The notes under the pieces are model-generated. The model saw only the letters and a program-made list of their open reading frames with translations. It was not told the DNA's origin and made no database searches. Positions 24,664 to 32,950 of a stretch of DNA of 64,000 nt are shown here, piece by piece; the first letter of the stretch is position 1, and every line of letters starts with the position of its first letter. Source of the stretch: Streptomyces sp. CB02980 (GTDB lineage Bacteria > Actinomycetota > Actinomycetes > Streptomycetales > Streptomycetaceae); NCBI RefSeq assembly GCF_014451325.2, contig NZ_JACSCH020000027.1:36897-100896 (forward strand), in the 5' to 3' direction. Made by a program: the position numbers and the translations under genes.

Positions 24664-24689
24664 AAACAATCAAGCACGCATGCATGATT
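24664..24689. promoter_or_regulatory. Operator-like palindrome upstream of the ligase operon
   Basis: AAACAATCAAGCACGCATGC followed by ATGATT forms an imperfect inverted repeat (AATCA...TGATT). Its first 20 bases are nearly identical to the site at 33797-33823 upstream of the TIGR03084/AtuA/carboxylase operon. Such duplicated sites suggest one regulator, probably the TetR encoded at the end of this operon. Confidence 0.75.
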
Positions 24690-24702
24690 CCTGCCCGGGG
24701 TG

Positions 24703-25521
24703 TCAGCCCTCGCAGGCCACCCCGTCACCGTCGCGGTCGAGGTGACGGCCGTAGCCCGGTTCGCCCGCGTGGATGGGGGCGGCGCCGGCGGCGCGGACGG
24801 CCGTGCAGTTGCGGTAGTAGACGCTGCCGCCACCGGAGGACGAGTCGTCACCGGCGTCCTCGGTGGGCGTGGGCGTCGGCTCCTGTGTGGGTACGGGCGC
24901 CTGGGTGCGCGTCGGCTTCGGGGTGGTCGGCTTGGGCTTGGGCGTCGGGGTGGGCTTGCGGAGCACCTCGTTGGGCGACTTCGGGCACGGGACGCCCGGC
25001 GCCGTCAGGTACACCACCGGCACCGCCGACGAGACCGGCGCGCCGGCGTCCGGGCGCTGGAAGCAGACGGTCCAGCCGGCGTAGTCGGCGGGCAGCTCGA
25101 CGTCCTTGTAGGCGGCGTAGGCCCGGCCCAGATTGGCGGTGAGGAGTTGCTCGGAGTCCGCGTACGTCCCGCCGACGAGCGAGGGCATCGCCGGAGTCTC
25201 CTCCGTCTGCGACGGAGTGGGAGTCGGGGCGGTCGCGTCGGTGGGCGTCGCGGTGGCCGTCACCGTCGGCTGCGCCGCGCCCTTCGCGTCGCCCTTCTCC
25301 TCCTCCGGCGGGTCGCTGAAGATCAGCAACAGGAACCACAGGGCGCCGAGGACGGTCGCGACGACCTTCTTGTTCTGGTTCCAACGGCTCGTCCAGGTCA
25401 GGGCTATGCCCGCCGGCGGGAGGAAGACGAGCAGACAGATGATCAGCGCGGGGTGCTGCCACCAGCGCCGCACGGGCAGCGGGGCGGGAGCGGGCTGGAA
25501 CGGCGGCGGAGGCGGGTACAC
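24703..25521 (-). CDS. Membrane-anchored PASTA-like/Excalibur-domain protein
   Basis: This 272-residue protein has a Pro-rich N-terminus (YPPPPPFQPAPAPLPVRRWW) and one or two membrane helices (HPALIICLLVFLPPAGIAL and VVATVLGALWFLLLIF). A Thr/Pro-rich linker leads to a PASTA-like segment beginning MPSLVGGTYADSEQLL; a second Pro/Thr-rich linker follows, then a C-terminal Excalibur calcium-binding domain (YYRNCTAVRAAGAAPI, GYGRHLDRDGDGVACEG). Excalibur domains are extracellular Ca-binding modules. GTG25521 has GGGAG just upstream; GTG25560 is an alternative. Its role at the cell surface is unknown. Confidence 0.85.
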   Translation of the reverse strand: MYPPPPPFQPAPAPLPVRRWWQHPALIICLLVFLPPAGIALTWTSRWNQNKKVVATVLGALWFLLLIFSDPPEEEKGDAKGAAQPTVTATATPTDATAPTPTPSQTEETPAMPSLVGGTYADSEQLLTANLGRAYAAYKDVELPADYAGWTVCFQRPDAGAPVSSAVPVVYLTAPGVPCPKSPNEVLRKPTPTPKPKPTTPKPTRTQAPVPTQEPTPTPTEDAGDDSSSGGGSVYYRNCTAVRAAGAAPIHAGEPGYGRHLDRDGDGVACEG

Positions 25522-25707
25522 GTGCGGCTCCCGGGGACTGTGAGCGGGTGCGAGGTGCACGGATCGTACACAGGATGTTCACAACCGGTAGCCCTTCGTG
25601 CGGAATACGGGACGCGATCGACATCGGCACCCCGTGCCGGAACCGGGGCCTTTCCGGAGTCCGAACTTCCGCTCCCTCCAAGGTCATCAGCCGGTTAGCC
25701 TGCGCGT

Positions 25708-26511
25708 ATGGTCTTCAAGCGTCTTCTGGGTAGGGGCGGCATACCGCTCGAAATCGACACCATCGTGCAGTCCGAGCCTGCGCTGCCGGGCGGCATCCTG
25801 AGCGGGGAACTGATCCTGCGCGCACCCGACCGCCGCATCGAGGTGAAGTCGATCTGGCTGAGGCTCGTGACCGACGCGCCGGTGGCCCACAAGGGCGACG
25901 GCGACGGATACAGCGGTGACACCTTCGACTACCCCACGGTGAGCGGCCACTTCACCCTGGAGAAGGGCGAGGAGAAGCGGCTCCCCATCCGTCACCGGCT
26001 CAAGTGGGAGACCCCGCTGACCGAGGTGAAGGGGCAGAAGCTCGGGGTCCACCTGGGCATCCACACCGAGGTCGAGGCCGAGGGCGTCAAGGCCCAGACG
26101 GACGACGACCCCGTGTACATCAGCGCGCTGCCGCTGCACGAGGCCGTCCTCGACGCCTTCGCCGCCGAGGGATACGCCCTCCGGACCTCCCGCATCCACA
26201 GCGGGAACATCCCCCGCACCGAGTACCACGTCTACCGGGCGCAGGGGTTCCTGCTCGTCGACGAGCGCTCCGGGCAGGACCGCCCGGAGGAGCTGGAACT
26301 GCACTTCCACGCCAACGCGGTCGGCTGCGAGATCTTCCTCCGCAAGGCGGACCTCGGCGAGCAGTACTGGCAGAACAAGCCGCCGGCCCGCCGCTTCGTG
26401 GCCGCCCACCACGAGGTCGGCCAGGTGGACTTCGGCGAGGCGGTCCGCCGCTGGATCGGCGAGGTCGGCCTCGTGGACGGCAGCCACCCGACCAGCTACT
26501 CCGAGGACTGA
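25708..26511 (+). CDS. Sporulation protein Spo0M family
   Basis: This 267-residue arrestin-like protein is homologous to Bacillus Spo0M. It begins MVFKRLLGRGGIPLEIDTIVQ, with the beta-rich GGILSGELILRAPDRRIEVKSIWLRLVT and DTFDYPTVSGHFTLEKGEEKRLPIRHRLKWETPLT typical of the family. In Bacillus, Spo0M affects sporulation and cytoskeletal control; in streptomycetes its function is not well defined. It is cytosolic, with no signal peptide. It is divergent from the Excalibur-domain gene and convergent with the acyl-CoA dehydrogenase, with a hairpin between them. Confidence 0.92.
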   Translation: MVFKRLLGRGGIPLEIDTIVQSEPALPGGILSGELILRAPDRRIEVKSIWLRLVTDAPVAHKGDGDGYSGDTFDYPTVSGHFTLEKGEEKRLPIRHRLKWETPLTEVKGQKLGVHLGIHTEVEAEGVKAQTDDDPVYISALPLHEAVLDAFAAEGYALRTSRIHSGNIPRTEYHVYRAQGFLLVDERSGQDRPEELELHFHANAVGCEIFLRKADLGEQYWQNKPPARRFVAAHHEVGQVDFGEAVRRWIGEVGLVDGSHPTSYSED

Positions 26512-26524
26512 GCGCCGGTCCGAC

Positions 26525-26551
26525 CGGCCGGTGGCGGGTCGCCACCGGCCG
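26525..26551. terminator. Bidirectional terminator, 12-bp stem
   Basis: CGGCCGGTGGCG (26525-26536), loop GGT, CGCCACCGGCCG (26540-26551). It lies between the convergent Spo0M and acyl-CoA dehydrogenase genes, 14 and 19 bp from their stop codons. Confidence 0.85.
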
Positions 26552-26569
26552 ACCGCGACCCGCCGCCGA

Positions 26570-27703
26570 TCAGTACGACTTGGGCAGCCCGAGCGTCTGG
26601 TGCGACACGTAGTTGAGGATCATCTCCCGGCTGACCGGGGCGATCCGGGCCACCCGTGCCGCCGTGACCAGCCTGGCCAGGCCGAACTCCTTGGTCAGCC
26701 CGTTGCCGCCGAGGGTGTGGACCGCCTGGTCGACGGCCTTCACACAGGCCTCCGCCGCCGCGTACTTCGCCATGTTGGCGGCCTCGCCCGCACCCATGTC
26801 GTCACCCGCGTCGTAGAGGTGCGCGGCCTTCGCCATCATCAGCCGGGCCAGTTCCAGCTCGATGTGCGCCTGGGCGAGCGGGTGCGCGACGGCCTGGTGG
26901 GCGCCGATCGGGGCCTTCCAGACCTGGCGCTCCTTCGCGTACTTCACGGCCTGCGCGAGCGCGTACCGGCCCATGCCGATCGCGAACGCGGCCGTCATGA
27001 TCCGCTCCGGGTTGAGGCCCGCGAAGAGCTGGAGCAGACCCGCGTCCTCGTCGCCGACGAGCGCGTCGGCCGGCAGGTGCACCCCGTCGAGCGTCAGCTC
27101 GAACTGCTTCTCGTTGGCGTCGAGTTCCATCTCGATGTGCCGCCGCTGGAAGCCGGGGGCGTCGCGCGGGACGATGAAGAGGCAGGGCTTGAGGCTGCCC
27201 GTGCGGGCATCCGACGTCCGGCCCACGATCAGCGTCGCGTCGGCGATGTCGACACCCGACACGAACACCTTCCGCCCGTTGAGGACCCAGCCCTCCTCCG
27301 TACGGGTCGCGGTCGTCGTGATCCGGTGCGAGTTCGAGCCCGCGTCGGGCTCCGTGATGCCGAACGCCATCGTCCGCGAGCCGTCCGCCAGGCCCGGCAG
27401 CCAGGCCCGCTTCTGCTCCTCCGTGCCGAAGCGGGCGATGACCGTGCCGCAGATCGCGGGCGAGACCACCATCATCAGGAGCGGCGCGCCGGCCGCTCCG
27501 GCCTCCTCGAGGACGATGGACAGCTCGGCCATGCCGCCGCCCCCGCCGCCGTACTCCTCGGGCAGGTTGACCCCCAGATAGCCGAGCTTGCCGGCCTCCG
27601 CCCACAGGGTGGCCCGGTCGAAGCCGGGGCCGTGCCGGTGGCCGAGCGCGGAGACGGCGGCGCGGAGCGCGGTGAGCTCTTCGCTTTCGATCATGGTGCT
27701 CAT
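26570..27703 (-). CDS. Acyl-CoA dehydrogenase
   Basis: This 377-residue FAD enzyme introduces the alpha-beta double bond into an acyl-CoA. Visible signatures are GYLGVNLPEEYGGGGGGMAE, MAFGITEPDAGSNSHRI (flavin/substrate loop), VFVSGVDIADATLIVGR, ALAQAVKYAKERQVWKAPIGAHQAV and HTLGGNGLTKEFGLARLVTAARVARIAPVSREMILNYV. The usual catalytic Glu position near the C-terminus is not certain. It is the last gene of the TIGR03084-AtuA-carboxylase operon, starting in a 4-base overlap with the biotin carboxylase stop. It probably acts on a branched or terpenoid acyl-CoA before carboxylation. Confidence 0.93.
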   Translation of the reverse strand: MSTMIESEELTALRAAVSALGHRHGPGFDRATLWAEAGKLGYLGVNLPEEYGGGGGGMAELSIVLEEAGAAGAPLLMMVVSPAICGTVIARFGTEEQKRAWLPGLADGSRTMAFGITEPDAGSNSHRITTTATRTEEGWVLNGRKVFVSGVDIADATLIVGRTSDARTGSLKPCLFIVPRDAPGFQRRHIEMELDANEKQFELTLDGVHLPADALVGDEDAGLLQLFAGLNPERIMTAAFAIGMGRYALAQAVKYAKERQVWKAPIGAHQAVAHPLAQAHIELELARLMMAKAAHLYDAGDDMGAGEAANMAKYAAAEACVKAVDQAVHTLGGNGLTKEFGLARLVTAARVARIAPVSREMILNYVSHQTLGLPKSY

Positions 27704-29652
27704 ACGGTCTGGTCCTCCTGTGCTGCTTCGGTCGCGGCGTCGTCCGAGACGACGGCGAGCAGGGCACCTACCTCGACCTGACGGCCGGGGGCGGCGTGGA
27801 GCGCGGTGAGCGTGCCGGAGGCGGGGGCGATGACGCGGTGCTCCATCTTCATGGCCTCCAGCCAGAGGAGCGGCTGCCCGGCGGTGACGCGGTCGCCGAC
27901 GGCGAGGCCGTCCGCGACCCGGACGACGGTGCCGGGCATGGGCGCGAGCAGGGAGCCGGGGGCCGTCTGCTCACGCGGGTCGGTGAAGCGGGGGCGGACG
28001 GCGAGCCGGTGCGGTCCGGCGTGCACGATGCCGTCCCCGTACGCCGCGACGCCGAAGTCCCGTACGACACCGCCGACTTCGAGCCGCACGCGGTCGGATT
28101 CCGCCGAGACCGCCCGGACGCCCTCGGGAGCCGTTACCTCGAACCCGCCGTCCCGCGTCGGCCGGTAGCGGACCTCGTGATCGCCGTACGTCCGCGTCTC
28201 GTCCTGGGAACGGAGGTTGCGCCAACCGCCGCCGAAGCGGCCCCTGCCGGCGGCGGCCTCGGCGAGGGCGGCGGCGACGGCCGCGTACGCCTCGCCGGTC
28301 CGGGTCTCCGTCAGCGCGTCGAGGTTCCGGTCGTAGAAACCGGTGTCAAGGAGTCCGGGGTCCCCGAACTCGGGGTGCCGGAGGGAGGCGACCAGGAGGT
28401 CCCGGTTGGTGACCGGGCCGTGGATCCGGGCCCGGTCCAGGGCATGGGCCAGCTTGCGGATCGCCTCCGCGCGGGTGGGGGCGTGGACGATCACCTTGGC
28501 GAGCATCGGGTCGTAGTGGACTCCGATCGTGTCCCCGGAGACGTACCCGGTGTCGAGGCGGGTCCGCCCCGCCCCGGGCACCTCGAAGGCGTGCAGGACG
28601 CCCGTCTGCGGGGCCCACGCGCGCGCCGGGTCCTCCGCGTACAGGCGCGCCTCGATCGCGTGCCCGCGCGGGGCCGGGGGCTCCGACGGCAGGGCGCGAC
28701 CCTCGGCGACGGCGAGCTGGAGGGCGACGAGATCGACCCCGAACACCTCCTCCGTCACCGGGTGTTCGACCTGGAGGCGGGTGTTCATCTCCAGGAAGTG
28801 CGCCCTGGGGGTCCCCCCTGCTCGAGCGAAGCCGAGAGCCTGGGGGACGTCCGCCACCAGGAACTCGACCGTGCCCGCGCCGACGTAGCCGACGGCCTTC
28901 GCCGCCCGGACGGCCGTGTCCAGGAGGGACGCTTCGAGCGCGGCGGGCAGACCGGGCGCCGGCGCCTCCTCGACGACCTTCTGGTGGCGCCGCTGGAGGG
29001 AGCAGTCACGGGTGCCGAGCGCCCAGACGGTGCCGTGGGTGTCGCAGAGGAGCTGGACCTCGACGTGCCGCCCGTTCTCGACGTAGGGCTCGACGAACAC
29101 CTCGCCGTCGCCGAAGGCACCGAGCGCCTCGGCCGAGGCGGCGGCCGACTCCCCTGCGAGGTCGTCGAGTTCCCGTACGATCCGCATGCCGCGGCCGCCG
29201 CCGCCCGCCGCCGCCTTCACCAGGACGGGCAGGTCGGCCTCGGTCACGTCCGTCAGCGGCGCGATGCCGAGGAGCTCCTTGGCGCGGGTCTTGGACGCCA
29301 TCGCCTCGATCGCCTCGGGCGGCGGACCGATCCACACCAGGCCGGCGTCGATCACCTGCCGGGCGAAGTCGGCGTTCTCGGAGAGGAAGCCGTAGCCGGG
29401 GTGGACGGCGTCCGCGCCCGCGGCGAGCGCCGCCTTCACCACCAGGTCGCCGCGCAGATACGTCTCCGAGGGCGCCGCCCCCGGCAGCCGTACCGCCGTG
29501 TCCGCCTCTCGTACGTGCAAGGCGTCGGCGTCCGCGTCGGAGTACACGGCGACCGTCGACATGCCCAGCTCACGGCAGGTGCGGAAGACCCGGCAGGCGA
29601 TCTCGCCCCGGTTCGCGACGAGGACGGAGGTGATCATCGAGGGCTCGGTCAT
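27700..29652 (-). CDS. Acyl-CoA carboxylase alpha subunit (biotin carboxylase + BCCP)
   Basis: This 650-residue protein carboxylates its own biotin using ATP and bicarbonate for the partner carboxyltransferase. Domains in order are the N-terminal BC fold (SVLVANRGEIACRVFRTCRELG), ATP-grasp with KAAAGGGGRGMR and HVEVQLLCD, the BC C-domain (FLEMNTRLQVEHPVTEEVFG, GHAIEARLYAEDP), and a biotinyl domain with LEAMKMEH, Lys about residue 602. Around residues 268-284, FLVA and HFLEMN are separated by an extra ~12 residues encoded by an interspersed repeat at 28804-28848, not normal for the family. This loop is near the BC active site, so activity could be affected. It is 11 bp downstream of the carboxyltransferase gene. 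Confidence 0.95.
   Translation of the reverse strand: MTEPSMITSVLVANRGEIACRVFRTCRELGMSTVAVYSDADADALHVREADTAVRLPGAAPSETYLRGDLVVKAALAAGADAVHPGYGFLSENADFARQVIDAGLVWIGPPPEAIEAMASKTRAKELLGIAPLTDVTEADLPVLVKAAAGGGGRGMRIVRELDDLAGESAAASAEALGAFGDGEVFVEPYVENGRHVEVQLLCDTHGTVWALGTRDCSLQRRHQKVVEEAPAPGLPAALEASLLDTAVRAAKAVGYVGAGTVEFLVADVPQALGFARAGGTPRAHFLEMNTRLQVEHPVTEEVFGVDLVALQLAVAEGRALPSEPPAPRGHAIEARLYAEDPARAWAPQTGVLHAFEVPGAGRTRLDTGYVSGDTIGVHYDPMLAKVIVHAPTRAEAIRKLAHALDRARIHGPVTNRDLLVASLRHPEFGDPGLLDTGFYDRNLDALTETRTGEAYAAVAAALAEAAAGRGRFGGGWRNLRSQDETRTYGDHEVRYRPTRDGGFEVTAPEGVRAVSAESDRVRLEVGGVVRDFGVAAYGDGIVHAGPHRLAVRPRFTDPREQTAPGSLLAPMPGTVVRVADGLAVGDRVTAGQPLLWLEAMKMEHRVIAPASGTLTALHAAPGRQVEVGALLAVVSDDAATEAAQEDQTV
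28804..28848. repeat. Interspersed REP-like element inserted in frame in the biotin carboxylase gene
   Basis: The segment CCTGGGGGTCCCCCCTGCTC, then GAGCGAAGCCGAGAGC, then CTGGGGGAC matches a short repeat widespread in Streptomyces genomes (from memory). It folds as CTCG-A-GC(GAA)GC-CGAG, with GGGGG/CCCCC flanks. Here it is translated as VPQALGFARAGGTPR within an otherwise conserved catalytic domain. Confidence 0.75.
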
Positions 29653-29663
29653 GTGGAGGGGCC

Positions 29664-31262
29664 TCACATTCGGAAGACGCCGAAGCCGCCGCGCGCGCCC
29701 TCGACCGGTGCCGTGTGGATCGCGGAGAGGCACAGCCCGAGGACCGTGCGGGTGTCGCGGGGGTCGATGACCCCGTCGTCGTAGAGCCGGCCGGAGAGGA
29801 ACATCGGCAGGGACTCGGACTCGATCTGCGCCTCGACGAGCGCCCGGAGACCGGCGTCGGCCTCCTCGTCGTACGGCTGCCCCTTCGCGACGGCGCTCGC
29901 CCGCGCCACGATGGAGAGGACACCGGCGAGCTGCTGCGGGCCCATGACGGCGGACTTGGCGCTGGGCCAGGCGAAGAGGAAGCGCGGGTCGTACGCCCGG
30001 CCGCACATGCCGTAGTGCCCGGCGCCGTAACTCGCCCCCATGAGGACGGACAGGTGGGGCACGCGGGAGTTCGACACGGCGTTGATCATCATCGCGCCGT
30101 GCTTGATGATGCCGCCCTGCTCGTACTCCTTGCCGACCATGTAGCCGGTGGTGTTGTGGAGGAAGACGAGAGGGACGTCGCGCTGGTTGGCGAGCTGGAT
30201 GAACTGCGCGGCCTTCTGCGACTCCGGGCCGAACAGGACGCCCTGCGCGTTGGCGAGGACACCGACCGGATAGCCGTGCAGGCTCGCCCAACCGGTGACG
30301 AGCGACGGCCCGTACAGCGGCTTGAACTCGTCGAAATCGGAGCCGTCGACGATCCGGGCGATCACCTCGCGCGGGTCGAAGGGCGTCTTGAGGTCCCCGG
30401 GCACGATCCCGAGGAGTTCGTCCTCGTCGTACGCCGGGGGTTCCGCGAGGCCCGGGTCGGGCTGGGCCTTGCGGTGGTTCAGCCGGGCCACGATGCGGCG
30501 GGCCTGGCGGAGCGCGTCGGCCTCGTCGACGGCGTAGTGGTCGGCGAGCCCGGACGTCCGCGCGTGCATCTCGGCGCCGCCGAGGGACTCGTCGTCGCTC
30601 TCCTCCCCCGTCGCCATCTTCACCAGCGGCGGGCCGCCGAGGAACACCTTCGACCGCTCCTTGATCATCACGGCGTGGTCGGACATGCCGGGGACGTACG
30701 CGCCACCGGCCGTCGAGTTGCCGAAGACGACCGCGATCGTGGGGATGCCGGCGGCGGACAGCCGGGTGAGGTCGCGGAAGAGCGCCCCGCCGGGGATGAA
30801 GATCTCCTTCTGGGAGGGGAGATCGGCGCCGCCGGACTCGACGAGCGAGATCACGGGCAGCCGGTTGGCGAACGCGATCTCGTTGGCCCGGAGGGCCTTC
30901 TTCAGCGTCCAGGGGTTGGAGGCGCCGCCGCGCACGGTCGGGTCGTTGGCGGTGATCAGGCACTCGACGCCCTCGACGATCCCGATGCCGGTGATCAGGG
31001 AGGCGCCGACCGCGTAGTCACTGCCCCAGGCCGCGAGCGGCGACAGCTCCAGGAAGGGGGTGTCCGGGTCGACGAGCAGCTCGATCCGCTCGCGGGCGAG
31101 CATCTTGCCGCGCTCGCGATGCCGCGCGATGTACTTCTCGCCGCCGCCCGCGAGCGCCTTGGCGTGCTCGGCCTCCAGGGCGGTGAGCTTGTCGAGCATG
31201 GCGGCGCGGTGGGCCCGGTAGTCGGATCCGCCGGTGTCGAGGGCGGAGGCGAGGACGGTCAC
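29664..31262 (-). CDS. Acyl-CoA carboxylase beta subunit (carboxyltransferase)
   Basis: This 532-residue crotonase-fold carboxyltransferase transfers CO2 from carboxybiotin to an acyl-CoA. Family features are KYIARHRERGKMLARERIELLVDPDTPFLELS, LITANDPTVRGGASNPWTLKKALRANEIA, AVVFGNSTAGGAYVPGMSDHAVM, ADHYAVDEADALRQ, the second half VTGWASLHGYPVGVLANAQGVLFGPESQKAAQFIQLAN, and HNTTGYMVGKEYEQGGIIKHGAMM. The set looks closer to methylcrotonyl/geranyl-CoA carboxylase beta chains than to propionyl-CoA carboxylase. GTG31262 overlaps the AtuA stop (GTGA), so the two are co-translated. Confidence 0.94.
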   Translation of the reverse strand: MTVLASALDTGGSDYRAHRAAMLDKLTALEAEHAKALAGGGEKYIARHRERGKMLARERIELLVDPDTPFLELSPLAAWGSDYAVGASLITGIGIVEGVECLITANDPTVRGGASNPWTLKKALRANEIAFANRLPVISLVESGGADLPSQKEIFIPGGALFRDLTRLSAAGIPTIAVVFGNSTAGGAYVPGMSDHAVMIKERSKVFLGGPPLVKMATGEESDDESLGGAEMHARTSGLADHYAVDEADALRQARRIVARLNHRKAQPDPGLAEPPAYDEDELLGIVPGDLKTPFDPREVIARIVDGSDFDEFKPLYGPSLVTGWASLHGYPVGVLANAQGVLFGPESQKAAQFIQLANQRDVPLVFLHNTTGYMVGKEYEQGGIIKHGAMMINAVSNSRVPHLSVLMGASYGAGHYGMCGRAYDPRFLFAWPSAKSAVMGPQQLAGVLSIVARASAVAKGQPYDEEADAGLRALVEAQIESESLPMFLSGRLYDDGVIDPRDTRTVLGLCLSAIHTAPVEGARGGFGVFRM

Positions 31263-32950
31263 AGGAGTCCCTCCGGGATGTCTGTTGCGCGGGAGCGGAG
31301 CCACTCGCCGAGGGCCTTGGCCTGGGGGTCGAAACGGGCCTGGGAGGCGACGCCCTCGCCGAGGATCCCGGCGAAGGTGAAGTTGAGCGCGCGGAGTCGC
31401 GGGAGAACGTGCCGGGTGACGTCCAGGTCGGCGGTCTCCGGAAGGAGTTCGCGCACCCGCTCGACCGTGAGGGCGTGTGCGAGCCACCGCCACTCCTCCT
31501 CCGTGCGCACCCAGACGCCGACATTGGCGTCGCCGCCCTTGTCGCCGCTGCGGGCGCCGACGATCCGGCCGAGGGGCACGCGCCGGGTGGGCCCCGGCGG
31601 GAGCGGCTCGGGAAGGGCCGGCTCGGGGACGGGCGCCGGCTCCCGGGTCCGCCGCGGTACGGGGACGGGGACGCGGGTCCCGTCCGCGAGCACGGCCGCG
31701 TGGGGAACGTCGGCGGCCGGTACGTACGCGCTCTCGAAGACCCCGTAGGGGGCGCCCTTCCCGGGCGGCGCGGTGACATGGAAGCCGGGGTAGCTGGCGA
31801 GGGCGAGTTCGATGGCGGCGCCGGTGAGGGCACGGCCGACGGCCTCGGGGGCGGGATCCCGGACGACGAGCCGCAGGAGGGCGCTGGCCGTCTCCTCGGT
31901 GTCGGCGTCGGACCGGTCGGTACGAACGAGCTCCCAACGGACCTCGCGGGGGCGACTGCCGGCGAGGGCGTCCTCGACCTGCCCCCGCACCAGTGCGGCC
32001 TTCTCCTCGATGTCGAGGCCGGTCAGGACGAACACGACCTCGTTGCGGAAGCCGCCGAGCCTACTGAGCCCGACCTTGAGCGTCGGGGGCGGCGCCTCGC
32101 CCCGCACCCCGTCGATCCGGACCCGGTCGGGGCCCTCCTGAGTGAGCCGGACGCTGTCGAGGCGGGCGGTGACGTCGGGCCCGGGGTAGCGGGCGCCGGC
32201 CGTCTCGTACAGGAGCTGCGCCGTGACCGTACCGACGTCGACGAGGCCGCCGGTGCCGGGGTGCTTGGTGATGACGGCGCTGCCGTCCTCGTGGAGCTCG
32301 GCGAGCGGGAAGCCGGGGCGGCGGAAGAGCGCCGGGTCGTGCTCGCGGAAGAAGGCGTAGTTCCCGCCGGTGGCCTGGGTGCCGCATTCGAGGACGTGCC
32401 CGGCGACGACCGCGCCCGCGAGCCTGTCGTACTCCTCGGGCCCCCAGCCGAAGTGCCACTGCGCGGGCCCGGTGACGAGGGCGGCGTCGGTGACCCGGCC
32501 GGTGACGACGACATCGGCACCGGCGGCGAGGCAGGCGGCGATCCCGGCGCCGCCGAGATAGGCGTTGGCGGCCAGTGCGCCGCCGACGGCCGGGAGCCGG
32601 TCGCCCTCCACGTGCGCGACACGCGTGGGCAGCCCGAGCTTGGCGGCGAGGACGCGCAGGGCCTCGGCGAGACCGGCGGGGTTGAGGCCGCCGGCGTTGG
32701 TGACGATCCGGATCCCGCGGTCGTGGGCGAGGCCGAGGCCCTCCTCCATCTGGCGCAGGAAGGTCTTGGCGTACCCGGAGGCCGGGTCCTTGAGCTGGTC
32801 GCGGCCGAGGATGAGCATGGTGAGCTCGGCGAGGTAGTCACCGGTGAGGACGTCGATCGCGCCCTCGGGTCCGCCGCCGGTGAGCATCTCGCGGACGGCG
32901 TCGAACCGGTCGCCGTAGAAACCGGAGGCGTTGCCGATACGGAGCACCAT
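31259..32950 (-). CDS. AtuA-like protein (acyclic terpene utilisation family)
   Basis: This 563-residue protein has the N-terminal AtuA domain (VLRIGNASGFYGDRFDAVREML, VTNAGGLNPAGLAEALR, YLGGAGIAACLAAGADVVVTGRVTDAAL, HVLECGTQATGGNYAFF, HPGTGGLVDVGTVTAQLLYE). A smaller C-terminal domain (~460-560) has GARSGDKGGDANVGVWVR. In pseudomonads, AtuA is needed for growth on citronellol/geraniol but its reaction is not established. Its position between TIGR03084 and the carboxylase subunits supports a role in terpenoid or branched acyl-CoA catabolism. The start ATG32950 shares one base with the previous stop (TGATG). Confidence 0.92.
   Translation of the reverse strand: MVLRIGNASGFYGDRFDAVREMLTGGGPEGAIDVLTGDYLAELTMLILGRDQLKDPASGYAKTFLRQMEEGLGLAHDRGIRIVTNAGGLNPAGLAEALRVLAAKLGLPTRVAHVEGDRLPAVGGALAANAYLGGAGIAACLAAGADVVVTGRVTDAALVTGPAQWHFGWGPEEYDRLAGAVVAGHVLECGTQATGGNYAFFREHDPALFRRPGFPLAELHEDGSAVITKHPGTGGLVDVGTVTAQLLYETAGARYPGPDVTARLDSVRLTQEGPDRVRIDGVRGEAPPPTLKVGLSRLGGFRNEVVFVLTGLDIEEKAALVRGQVEDALAGSRPREVRWELVRTDRSDADTEETASALLRLVVRDPAPEAVGRALTGAAIELALASYPGFHVTAPPGKGAPYGVFESAYVPAADVPHAAVLADGTRVPVPVPRRTREPAPVPEPALPEPLPPGPTRRVPLGRIVGARSGDKGGDANVGVWVRTEEEWRWLAHALTVERVRELLPETADLDVTRHVLPRLRALNFTFAGILGEGVASQARFDPQAKALGEWLRSRATDIPEGLL

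Noticed and set aside
29715..31748. 677-codon plus-strand frame opposite the carboxyltransferase and AtuA genes
   Set aside because: Antisense shadow of two highly conserved genes; Val/Gly/Asp-rich without motifs.
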